Source: Pinus tabuliformis
Taxonomy: Eukaryota > Streptophyta > Pinopsida > Pinales > Pinaceae
Direction of reading: 5' to 3'
Length of the DNA: 64,000 bases
Assembly (NCBI GenBank): GCA_031772625.1
Contig: CM062816.1
Location: 826,566,556 to 826,630,555 of the forward strand
This document shows, piece after piece, positions 23,401 through 33,599 of the stretch (the first letter of the stretch is position 1; each line of letters begins with the position of its first letter). The notes beneath the pieces are model-generated. The model searched no databases. It worked only from the letters and a program-made list of their open reading frames with translations, and was not told the origin of the DNA. A program made the position numbers and the translations under genes.

Positions 23401-23401
23401 T

Positions 23402-24266
23402 TGTAGAATTTCTCACTGTAGATCAACAGATTATGCAATATACTAAAGAAAAATACTAGATCTACTTCTACAACAAACTTGCGGAAGCTTAATCGATTTT
23501 GAGCAAGATCAAATATAACACATATAACTGAGAATAAGAAAGCAATCACACATGAACACAGAAGAATACTCTGGGGAAAGCCTCAGCTAAAAACTCTGAT
23601 CTCTGCAATATCATACAAGTGGAAATATGTCTGGATTGCACAAAGCTTTAGCTCACAAGCTATCCAGCTCTCAGTACAATCCCTCTGCTGCTCATAGACA
23701 GTCAAAGGCTTCTCACAAACCTTCTCCTCTGCCCTCCAAGCCTCCTATTTCCTTGCGCAGTTTCTCCTGGGGTCCAATGTTTCCACCTGTGTGAATTTAC
23801 CTCTCACACAACACATTAAACTCAAAAGTAACTGCGCAGTCCTGAAGGAGATAATTCCTTCTGCATGGATGAGTTTCCTATATAGGAAAATTCCTCCAAC
23901 TAATAGTACACTATCCCTTCCTCTGATCTCAACTGGGTCTCTGACTGAACTGACATGCATGAGTTATTTATGAGAGAATAATCAGTTATCTGAAGTGCAG
24001 TGATTACATGCATGCATGCATTAACTAACTGAACTCAGAATCAGTTCCACAAACTATTGGAACTAATCTAACTGGACTTAACTCAGATAACTAAGCTAAC
24101 TAATTACAACTCAAATACAACTCATCCTTATCTCCTTAATTAAGGGATAACTTCCTCAATCAAAGAAGAAACTGTTGCATGTCTTCACATAGACTTCATG
24201 TTTGATTTCCTACAACTAATTAACTCAAGATGAATTATTAAGTTGAGGCTTCTGTGATCCATATCA
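23402..24266 (-). mobile_element. Probable solo LTR (Copia-like)
   Basis: In minus orientation the segment starts TGATATGGATCACAG and ends GAAATTCTACA, so it has TG...CA termini. It carries a TATA-like TCCTATATAGGAAAC near 23885, followed by a long leader-like stretch. No primer-binding site or coding sequence is next to it. A clean 5-bp target duplication was not found at the TG/CA boundaries, so the ends are provisional. Confidence 0.5.
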
Positions 24267-24299
24267 GGTTTATGAGAGATTTTTCGGCGTAAATCACAA

Positions 24300-24757
24300 G
24301 ATCTATCATTTGTCGACGCTTTTTGAACCAACTAGTGTGGTTCATCGTCAGGACAAGTTGAAGAACCAGATCCAGCTTTGCATGATAAATAGCTTGAGTA
24401 GAGCCTCCAACGACTAACTAGGCCAACGACTAAATTGGACTAGGGACCTTACCTATAAATATAAATAATTTAATTTAATTGGTTATTAACTATTTAATAA
24501 ATAGTAACTCTATAAATAGTTAATTATACGTTTTATTCTAATATTTTTCTATGTATTTATTAAATAGTTAATAGCCAATTAAATTAAATTATTTATATTT
24601 AGAGGTAAGGTCCCTAGTCCAATTTAGTCGTTGGCCTAGTTAGCCGTTGGAGGCTCTACTCAAGCTATTTATCATGCAAAGCTGGATCTGGTTCTTCAAC
24701 TTGTCCTGACGATGAACCACACTAGTTGGTTTGAAACGCGTCGACAAATGATAGATC
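24300..24757. repeat. 458-bp foldback element with arms of about 210 bp
   Basis: The left arm starts GATCTATCATTTGTCGACG at 24300. The right arm ends with its exact complement at 24757. Pairing continues through GTGGTTCATCGTCAGGAC and ACTAAATTGGACTAGGGACC to an AT-rich loop of about 35-40 bp near 24510-24545, with few mismatches. No ORF is present. It is probably a MITE or foldback transposon. The near-perfect hairpin could also yield small RNAs. The flanks show no convincing target duplication beyond AA. Confidence 0.85.
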
Positions 24758-25682
24758 AAGATGAATTAATTAATTATTTTTCAAACAGTTGCTAAGATCA
24801 AATTCAAATTTTACTTCTCAATTTTAGTTCAGGGACTAACTAAAATTGGAATCTATCTCGAAATTCTATTTATAGCAATGCTATTTTTAGCATTTCTATT
24901 TTTTGCTATTTCCAACAAAGTTGGAGTATATCTTGAAATGCTATTTATAGCAATATTATTTTTAGCATTTCTTGTTGTTATTTTCAACATTTATTTGTAG
25001 TTGAAATTGGAACCCAACTAGCGAAAAAAAGAAAATATGCATTCAAAACTTCCAAGCCCCAAAGCGACAGACGCACCATTCTCTGTCCTCATTTTATTTT
25101 ATGGTCAGGTTCTCTTCATTCAGCCCTTAGTGGGGATTTAATACTTTGTTTCCTTGAATTGTTTTTGCATGTTTTTTTGTTTTTTTAAATTATTGTTGTT
25201 TGTGTTATGTTTCCTATGCGTTGAGTTTTGAAGTTTTGTTTTTTTCTAAATTGATTTTTTATTATTTTATTTGTTGCAGGTTTAACGTACATGGATTGGT
25301 TCAACATAAGATTGTATTCAGTGATGTTTTGCTTTTTCTTTTTATGGATGGTCTTTTTTTTTATTGTTTTGTTTTTTTATTTGTTTAAATTGTATTTAAT
25401 GTTTTGTTGTTGTTTTTATTTATTTATTAAAAAAATGGTTTAAATAAATAAATCTAACAATTTTTTTTATATGTTCTAAAATTAAAAAAAACACTTCATT
25501 GATTTTTTTTATTATATATATGTGTTTCAAATCATTAAAATGTAAGAAAAAAAATATAATCTAAAAATTTAAAATTCTAAAAAAATGCAATTAAGGAAAA
25601 AAAATGCATTCAAGCTTAAAAAAAATGCAATCAAGTTTGATTTTATTTTTCCTAATTTATCTATTTGATTCTATTTCTATTT
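24758..25682. other. T-rich sequence without a recognised gene
   Basis: Contains ATTTTTAGCATTT and CTATTTATAGCAAT repeats (about 24860-24990) and then T-rich or A-rich runs to 25680. An apparent 62-codon ORF at 25200-25388 is pure low-complexity Phe/Leu and is not accepted as a gene. Confidence 0.6.
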
Positions 25683-27386
25683 TTAAGTATATGAATGTTT
25701 CCAAAGGAGCCATGTGTGTAACAAAATGATAGATATACTCATATGCAAGTTTGAAATATATTCCTTGATACGTACTTGTGTATGAGAGACCAATAGTCTT
25801 GATTGACATGATGTCAGAAGATACTGAAGAATGGAATATTGGGATTCAATGACTGCCTTGAACCAAGATTCAATATAATCTTGTCTTCCATGGCTTCCTT
25901 CTATCATGTCATGCAAGTCCTCACATATGTGATCTCCTTTCATATAATCTGGTGATAGGCATGCATGAAACTCTCCAATCTTAGGTTCTAGCAACTGCTC
26001 TTTATCGACATACATCCATGATTCTTGAACCTTATCTGAATCTTCTTCTTCTGGTTGTTGTTCATCAATGACAGCTGGTGAATTATTTTTCAATACCTCA
26101 ACATTGCAAGAGGATTGAGGCGTTTTATTGATGGGGATTCAAAATGGTTGTGCAGGTAGTGGCGTGGGAATGGATCCTTGGTGTGTTTGTGTATGTGGTA
26201 ATGGGAAAGGTTGAATTGAGATTAACTGAGGGTGAAACTGATGTTGTGGTGGAGGTGAATGGTATGGATAACATTGATATTGGTATTGAGGATAGTGAGG
26301 GAAAGATTGAGTATATGGTGGATTTCCTTTGTAAGGCTCTTCCCAACCCTATTTCCAAGATTGGTTTTGAGATTGGGATTGAGATGGCCAAGGTTGCCAA
26401 AGCAAAGGTGTTTGCTAATTATCTTGTGCATAACCCTGAAATTGTGCACAAGGATATTGCATCATATTGGGTTGATGAGGCTGCCATGGTCCTCTTGGAG
26501 CTTGATTCACTCCATTATCCTTTTGGTAAACTAGCTTTAACCCTGGTAATGATGGGCAATATTTAGTGGTATGTGATCCTGCACAAATTTTACAAATTTT
26601 AATGTTATCAGGTGAACATTCATGCAAAGCAACATTTTCAAATTTTTGCTTGTTTTGCATTCTTAGCATCTCAATTTGTTCATTTAAATTACCAAGAATG
26701 TTTAGCAAGTTGTTAAGTTTAGTTTGACTTACTAATCCCATTGTCAACTTACTTTCCCTTGTCGTAACTAGATCTTGAGGATATCTTCCATACTTTTCTT
26801 TTCCTTTTGATATGTTCTTGCATAGTTCACAAATCTCTTGAAATGAAAATTGATAAACATCTCCTTTTCCCACCAAGTTAAGAAGATCAGTCCATTCATC
26901 CTTTATAGCATTTAGCAGGAGAGTTTTTAATATGTCTAATCCTAAATTATGCATTTTAGATCTTTTGATATTATAAGTAAATCTCTCCACTAGGTCTTCT
27001 AGATTTTCATCCTCTTTTCGATTCATCTTAAAGACTTCAGTTCTAAGGTCATGGTGTTTGTAATGATTTCTATATTTTTCCAAAAATACTCTTTTCATAT
27101 CATCCCATGTCCTTATGGAATTTCTTCCTAAAATCATGAACCATCTAAGAGCTTTATCCTTCAATGTTGCTGGAAACAAATTTAATTTTTGAATGTGTAA
27201 TGAGTAGCCATAAGATCTACAAATGATTTCAAATTCAAAAAGGAAAGTTTCTAGGTCTTTTGATCTCATACTTTTGAATTTAGGAAGTACGGATGGAGGG
27301 ATGTTCTTCATTTGAACATTTACATCAATTTCTTGAATGGGAAATCCAAAAGGATCTCCATCCATTTCTTCATCCTCCTTTGTCAT
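25683..27386 (-). mobile_element. Tat/Athila-like gag with three in-frame stops
   Basis: One frame of about 567 codons runs from the ATG at 27386 (MTKEDEEMDGDPFGF). It includes the capsid core (VLPKFKSMRSKDLETFLFEF, KDKALRWF, FLEKYRNHYKHHDLR) and a zinc knuckle CKICAGSHTTKYCP (CX2CX3HX4C). A Gln/Pro-rich tail follows (YPQYQYQCYPYHSPPPQHQ), then an acidic segment (EEEDSDKVQESWMYVDKEQ). Stops interrupt at 26415, 26349 and 26139, yet the frame stays the same throughout, so decay was by substitution only. No protease, RT or integrase follows. The pol region is absent and the sequence ends in AT-rich DNA. It is the longer twin of the gag in the opposite arm. Confidence 0.88.
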
Positions 27387-27605
27387 CTCTTCTACCTGCA
27401 AAAATAAGAATTCATGATGTGGATGTGTGGCTCTTACTACACCACGTGATATAGTGGGGGTGGTAGGTGATTGAAGTTTTTTTTTTTTTTTTTAAATGAT
27501 ATGCAGCTAAATGATTTATGCATCTACATGCTTTAATCATGCATCTAAAAAAAACTGAAAAAAAAAAAATGAACTCTAGATTGAAAGCTAGTTCCTATGC
27601 ACACT

Positions 27606-27623
27606 TCCCCGGCAACGACGCCA
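27606..27623 (-). promoter_or_regulatory. Primer-binding site, right arm, gag-proximal
   Basis: Minus strand TGGCGTCGTTGCCGGGGA; one mismatch to the tRNA-Asp complement. Precedes the gag leader. Confidence 0.85.
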
Positions 27624-28274
27624 AAATGTTGAGGCAAATTAATTACCTATCATTTAATTTTCAACCCAGGGGTTTCGTAAAACTTGCGAAGCATGCGTGC
27701 ACTGTATATGCTAGAAATTAACTTCCAATTTAGATCAATCTAACTATGAAACCAAATAACGACAAACCAAATTCACCTATTCTAATTCAATAATCAATTC
27801 AAAAGAAATTATAGTAGTGTGCGTGGAATTGAAATCTTAATCTATCACATTTGCAGGAATTGAAAACTTAATCTACCACACTTGCAGAAATGAAATTGCA
27901 TGAAATGAAATCTACTCTAAGGGATCATGTGTGCATTATCAAATCAGGAACCTATGAAATGAATAACCAAAACCACATGACATGAAATAAAAGCAAAAAA
28001 ATCATTCTTAACCTCTAGCTATGAAAGCAAATAAAAACAATCACTCTTAACCTCTCACACAGGAAAAGATATGAAATAAATAAATCTTAATCTATGAAAG
28101 CAATAAATCTTAATCTATGAAAAACAATAAATCTCACACTTTATAGATGGCCAATCCAAAAGCATGAGGGATGGAAAGTTGAAAGGCTCCAAATACAAGC
28201 ATAATCAAATCAAAGTGAACATCACTCATGAACATGGTGCCAAATCCAAATTCTATATTCAAAACATGAGCATT

Positions 28275-28292
28275 TCCCTGACAACGATGCCA
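28275..28292 (-). promoter_or_regulatory. Primer-binding site, right arm, middle
   Basis: Minus strand TGGCATCGTTGTCAGGGA; three mismatches. Followed by another R-U5 copy. Confidence 0.8.
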
Positions 28293-28941
28293 GAATGTTG
28301 AAGCAAATTAATTACCTATCATTTAATTGTCAACCCGAGGGTTTCGTAAAACTTGCGAAGCGTGCGTGCACTGTATATGCTAGAAATTAACTTCCAATTT
28401 AGACTAATCTAACTATGAAACCAAATAACGACAAACCAAATTCACCTATTCTAATTCAACAATCAATTCAAAAGAAATGATAGTAGTGTGTGTGGAATTG
28501 AAATCTTAATCTATCACACTTGCAGGAATTGAAAACTTAATCTACCACACTTGCAGAAATGAAATTGCATGAAATGAAATCTACTCTAAGGGATCATGTG
28601 TGCATTATCAAATGAGGATCCTATGAAATGAATAATAAAAACCACATGACATGAAATGAAAGCAAAAAAATCATTCTTAACCTCTAGATATGAAAGCAAA
28701 TAAAAACAATCTCTTAACCTCTCACACAGGAAAAGATATGAAAGAAATAAATATTAATCTATGAAAGCAATAAATCTTAATCTATGAAAAACAATAAATC
28801 TCACACTTTATAGATGGCCAATCCAAAAGCATGAGGGATGTAAAGTTGAGAGGCTCCAAATACAAGCATAACCAAATCAAAGTGAACATCACTCATGAGC
28901 ATGGTGCCAAATCCAAATTCTATATTCAAAACACGAGCATT

Positions 28942-28959
28942 TCCTCGGCAACGGCGCCA
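28942..28959 (-). promoter_or_regulatory. Primer-binding site, right arm, LTR-proximal
   Basis: Minus strand TGGCGCCGTTGCCGAGGA; one mismatch, the best-preserved pairing site next to the full LTR. Confidence 0.85.
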
Positions 28960-29966
28960 AAATGTTGAGGCAAATTAATTACCTATCATTTAATTGTCAA
29001 CCCGGGGGTTTCGTAAAACTTGTGAAGCGTGCGTGCACTGTATATGCTAGAAATTAACTTCCAATTTAGATCAATCTAACTATGAAACCAAATAACGACA
29101 AACCAAATTCACCTATTCTAATTCAACAATCAATTCAAAAGAAATGATAGTAGTGTGCGTGGAATTGAAATCTTAATCTATCACACTTGCAGGAATTGAA
29201 ATCTTAATCTACTACACTTGCAGAAATGAAATTGCATGAAATGAAATCTACTCTAAGGGATCATGTGTGCATTATCAAATCAGGATCCTATGAAATGAAT
29301 AATCAAAACCACATGACATGAAATGAAAGCAAAAACAATCATTCTTAACCTCTCACACAGGAAAATATATGAAAAAAATAAATCTTAATCTATGAAAGCA
29401 ATAAAACTTAATCTATGAAAAACAATAAATCTCACACATTATAGATGGCCAATCCAAAAGCATGAGGGATGGAAAGTTGAGAGGCTCCAAATAGAAGCAT
29501 AACCAAATCAAAGTGAACATCACTCATGAGCATGGTGCCAAATCCAAATTTTATATTCAAAACATGAGCATTTCCCCAACTTTTCATATGCCTTTCAAAG
29601 GAGAAGGCTCTCCTATTTATACAAAAACATAATAAGCTACCTCATTAATGGAGGTCCATTATTCTCTCCCTAGATACCTAGAAAATCTCATAGATTTACA
29701 ACTCAAATAAGTAATGATGAGACACATATCCTATTTGACCTTTATCCAAATCTTCTTCCATATCTTGAAGATAATTCGAATTTGAGCATTGGAGGCCACA
29801 TAAGGGTGCCTTGGAAGCTTCCAAATGACCTACACATGTCATGAAACTCAAACCACTTTTAAGTATAAGCAAGTATATGTCATTTTTCTAAGTTTTAACC
29901 ATTTAATTCACTTATAATACTAGAAATCATTAACTTTTGGAAAACACAAAGGTAACCCCATATAAT

Positions 29967-30086
29967 TATGAAAATGGAGGCTAATGAAAGGTTATATGGT
30001 CATGGAGTTGCAACATGTGAGTGAAATGGTGGCAATAAAGGTGAACGTGAATGATAATTTGAATACATTTTGGACTCTACAAAGTC
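29967..30086 (+). mobile_element. 5' end of chromovirus gag, inverted copy
   Basis: ATGAAAATGGAGGCTAATG opens the same gag start as the minus-strand copy at 18420, here on the plus strand, up to GAATACATTTTGGACTCTAC. The junction between this piece and the Tat-like LTR is the same in both arms. It therefore belongs to the duplicated unit and is not a separate insertion. Confidence 0.8.
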
Positions 30087-30880
30087 CTCTCGAATTGAAC
30101 TCTTGATTGCTTCTTCTCTAATAATGGTGTTTCTTGACTGTAGTGTTTGATGACCAGTCAGGGTTGCTTGACTCTCTTTCCATATTACTAAGTATAACTA
30201 TGCCTTCTTCTGCATGTCTCTTCCTTGACTTGCTTCCTCCCACCCTATTGGTATCCAAACTTTTCCTTTGGACTTTTGACGAGCTAGGCTTGCACTTGTA
30301 TCTGTCTAGGTAGTTGGCACCAAGTTCATGTTGCTTCTATCTTTGAAAGTTTGGTAGGCTCTGCAATATCACAACATTCACCTCATCTTGCCTTTCTTAT
30401 GCTCAAACAATCTTTTCATTGTTTGCTTTGCAACTTCTCAATTAAGCTCTTAGGCTTCTAAGAGTGTCCATCCAATCAGGAGAGTCTTCTTCTTTCCTTT
30501 TTCCAACTAAATCTTCTTCTTGATCATGTTGGGATCTATTTGTGCCATACTGTTTTATCTTTCTACTCCTATTTTCTCTCTTGTTGTTCCTTGATGTCTT
30601 CTTATGTGTTGTTACACACACATAACTATCATCCAACCACAAATGAAATATAAACACAATTACCCATCACCTTGGATTATTTACAATAAGCATGTTGAGG
30701 TGAAACCATTTGAAACATCAAATCTCAATTAGCATGCAAATTTAAAAATAAATTAACTAATCAGTAATTATGTCAAATCAAACATCACATCAATTATAAC
30801 TTAAAATCAAAACATGATAAAAAAGAAATATAACAAATTAAATATTTATCTTAAGTTTGTGCATGTGAGCCTCTTTAGGT
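30087..30880 (-). mobile_element. Chromovirus leader and upstream gag-like ORF remnant
   Basis: Downstream of the primer-binding site on the minus strand is a leader, then a basic frame (KKTSRNNKRENRSRKIK, KRKEEDSPDWMDTLRSL) that stops at 30442. Further broken coding-like sequence continues to about 30090, where it meets the inverted gag start. It fits the 5' untranslated region and N-terminal gag region of a chromovirus. Confidence 0.5.
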
Positions 30881-30885
30881 CTAGT

Positions 30886-30905
30886 GTTGAACCATGCTCT
30901 TATAC
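30886..30905 (-). promoter_or_regulatory. Primer-binding site, tRNA-iMet type (degenerate)
   Basis: Minus strand TAGTATAAGAGCATGGTTC, two changes from the chromovirus TGGTATCAGAGCATGG form, three bases after the LTR terminus TGTTACA. Confidence 0.65.
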
Positions 30906-30910
30906 TACTT

Positions 30911-31615
30911 TGTAACACACTCTCCCACCCCTTTGGGTTAATCTCAAGCAGTGGGAGGTGTTACATCAAAATTAACCCAATATCCAAGGTCCATTATGAA
31001 GATGGGGTCACAAAAATCCTCATTTACCAACTTTCTTGAAACCTAAAACAAATTCCACCATCGTGTTTGGCTCGTTGAGATATTTTCAAGGATATATTTT
31101 TTTTATCTTAATCTGACTCCCAGATCAAAATTCATGCCCATTTAAAGTTCTACTTATTAAACCCCACCACATCAACAAGAAATGCCATGTGGTATACGTG
31201 GCTGAGCCACATCACTCATAGGATTCTATGGCTCCAACCACACCAGTGTGCCCAATGCCTACACACCACAATGCTCAATGACAATGCACCAACACAAGAA
31301 GCAATACCATTCCATACTTGGTGCAACATGATAGGAATATTAATGTTAATTGCAAGAGGGTTGTTGTATGGAGCTCTCCATTAACTGCGCCTAGTGCCAA
31401 TGCACCATCACACTAAGGTGAGACTGGCACTAGACAAGAAGCACGATCAACATCAATTAATGGGAATTTTCCCATCTCACAATTCCAAATTGACATTGTG
31501 CCTTTCATCACTTCTGATGTGGTATGACACATGGTGCCACCTAACAACCATGTCACCTAGTGCCACATCACATGCCTCATTTTCCCCTTGCCGACATCAT
31601 GTTGACATCAATGTG
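30911..31615 (-). mobile_element. Chromovirus 5' LTR fragment
   Basis: It ends (minus orientation) GTGTGTTACA next to the primer-binding site. It matches 9948-10570 and the small piece 8435-8481 in the same orientation at roughly 80%. The upstream part beyond about 31615 is lost. It supplies the uninterrupted version of the site where the 1.46-kb element inserted at 8482. It may be the partner LTR of the 14-18-kb chromovirus, but the divergence also allows a separate copy. Confidence 0.65.
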
Positions 31616-31739
31616 ATGAGGCATAATGAGGTTGTGTGTCCAAGGCTTATGAAAGCCTTGCTTCACTACCAAATTAAAGAGCTTGTATTTGTGAGGGATG
31701 AGGATAGACTCTCCCATTTTAAAATTTCAGCTCGATAGC

Positions 31740-33120
31740 CTTCAACATCCATAGTTTTCCCATTAAAGAGCTACTTGACCCCAAATTCAATGCCTTCCAA
31801 AGAAAATATATCACCCTCGACAAGGGTATTCAACATAGTGCCCATGGTATTAGGGGATTCATAAAGGTTTTTAAGTTAGGAATTCCAATTCTTCAAGGGA
31901 ATTAGATTATTTTATTTAGTTTTATAAGTTAGAATCTTCCTCCAAAACTTTCCATGATCATATTTAGAAAGTTGCAATAGTTTCTCTTGCTTTCTTTTTA
32001 TATAATTTCACTTCTTCCTTTTAATAATATCTTTGTACATATTTATCATATCAATTTTTAAAGTTTCGTTAGGAGCATCCTTAATTGCTTTTCTAGCAAT
32101 TTACAACCATTATCATACCAAGGATTGATAGTTCTATTATTTTTTTTACATGACACTTCGGTAGAGAACTTGCTAATGGAAGTAGAGAGGGTTGTAGTAA
32201 AATTATGATATATGTTTTTGATATTATCCGTATAATTTAAGAGGTGTAAACCCCTAATTAAATCCTTTAGATAGAGATCCATTTTACTTTTGTAAAAGAG
32301 TAGGTGCCTTTGACTTTGACAATTCTCTTGCATGTCGCCATCGTGCATGGAAATATTTAGAGTTAATGTTAAATGTCTATGATCAAACTCATGATCATGG
32401 CCATTTAAGAAGTCAAAATTTACAATTTTGTTCGAAACAGGGATTTCAAATATCACATAATCCATGACATTGCTACCAAGTGCATGAATACAAGTCATCT
32501 GGTTAGAGTTTATCCACTTGATTATGCCACTGCAAATTATAAGGACTTGAGAAATACAAAGCTTGACTAGGTAGGTACCAAATAAATTCCAAGTTAGGTC
32601 TTCAGAGTTTCTTTGGTATCTCTTATCTAAAATCATGGTCCTCATCTAGCCAAAGAAGATTAGGGTTGGAATCATTGCTAAGAATAATATATTGGTTAGT
32701 TGCGGTTCTAGTATTGAAGTCTCATAACAAAGGAAATTCTTATCTATATTATTTTTCTTATAAAATGTAGAGATGATAGGTGTGAAAAAAATAGCAATAT
32801 AAATCCTCTTAGAATTAATGTTAGAGATTTCAATCCAAATGTACCAACTGAGAGGGTCTATCTTATGAAATCAAATGTAATGAGAAACATTCTTTTTTAT
32901 ATGACATGTTATTCCCCCAATTCTCCTACGAGAGGATTTATTGTCCCACACTAACAACAAAAAGAATCCATTTATGTGAGGGACCTTAGACTCATCATGC
33001 TCCCAAGTTTTGACTAAAAAAATAATATCAATTTCACTCAGGAGCCAAATTCACAAAGGAATTTTATGCCATGGAAAGCCATGATAATTCCAAGAAAGGA
33101 TTTGAAGTGTTCCAAATTCC
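31740..33120 (-). mobile_element. LINE ORF2 5' part: AP endonuclease domain
   Basis: Minus strand from about 33110: FGTLQILSWNYHGFPWHKIP, IDIIFLVKTWEHDESKVPHI, ITCHIKKNVSHYI and DPLSWYIWIEISNINSKRIYIAI. Then 32645-32058 has EDLTWNLFGTYLV, NQMTCIHALGSNVMDYVI and FDHRHLTLTL. This is the exonuclease-endonuclease-phosphatase nicking domain of a LINE. The catalytic Asn and His neighbourhoods can be followed, with decay around the GDFN block. Past 32058 the linker toward RT continues (KFWRKILTYKTK, SLEGIEFGVK) and is cut off at about 31740. Stops and small shifts are present. Confidence 0.85.
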
Positions 33121-33121
33121 T

Positions 33122-33593
33122 ATTTATTATGCTCATTTCAGTCTCTATCCATAATAATAGCTTTCCTATTTCTAATGATTGCCCATTTTCCTCCCTTTAT
33201 GGCTTCCTTTACCTTTTGAACCTCATTCCTTAATTCAACTTGGTCTATTGGAATGAGGTGCTCATTTATAAAGTTTCCTGTCCCTTTTAAGCTTGACGAT
33301 TTTTTGAGTATGCAAAATTTATGGTCATTATAAATTACCCTGACATAGCTCAGTCTAACTGCATGTTTATCTTCTGTGACCTTCTTCAACAATTGATTGT
33401 TTTTTATTTTTCATTTCTTGTAACTTTTATATTTTAACAATTTGAATTTCTTATTAAGTATTGTAGCTAATTTTATTTTATATTCTTCTTCTCTCTTTTC
33501 TTTTCTTTTTTCTAATCTATCTATATGATCATAGACTTTCTAGGGTGACTTTGCTTGACCTCCCCATGCCAGGTTGAGGTTTTGACATACGCA
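33122..33593 (-). mobile_element. LINE ORF1 remnant with L1-like C-terminal domain
   Basis: It begins at ATG 33593 (MALRMSKPQPGMGRSSK), then a basic, coiled-coil-like middle with stops (KRKEKRE). The part from 33392 reads AVRLSYVRVIYNDHKFCILK, SSLKGTGNFINEHLIPIDQ and EVQKVKEAIKGGKWAIIRN. The order 'loading of residues / LKGT.FINE.L / K.A...G..A' resembles the C-terminal domain of L1 ORF1p, the RNA-binding trimer protein. It is directly upstream of the endonuclease ORF, as in L1 elements. Confidence 0.6.
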
Positions 33594-33599
33594 ATGCCA

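Larger units (their letters stand above)
27606..29960 (-). mobile_element. Tat/Athila-like LTR with two extra R-U5-PBS units (right arm)
   Basis: In minus orientation a full LTR (about 29950 to 28963, with TATA at 29621-29614) is followed by a primer-binding site. Two more R-U5-PBS units of 667 and 669 bp follow before the gag leader. Each repeat starts at the GAAATGCTC just after the preceding primer-binding site. The opposite arm has only one extra unit. Internal features such as CACGCACGCTTCGCAAG are shared by all copies. Confidence 0.82.

Noticed and set aside
23397..24273. TTTAT as target duplication of the solo LTR
   Set aside because: On the right it lies two bases away from the CA end, so it is probably a chance match in AT-rich DNA.
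26144..26566. 140-codon plus-strand ORF
   Set aside because: Antisense to the Gln/Pro-rich tail of the Tat-like gag, whose own frame continues through the region.
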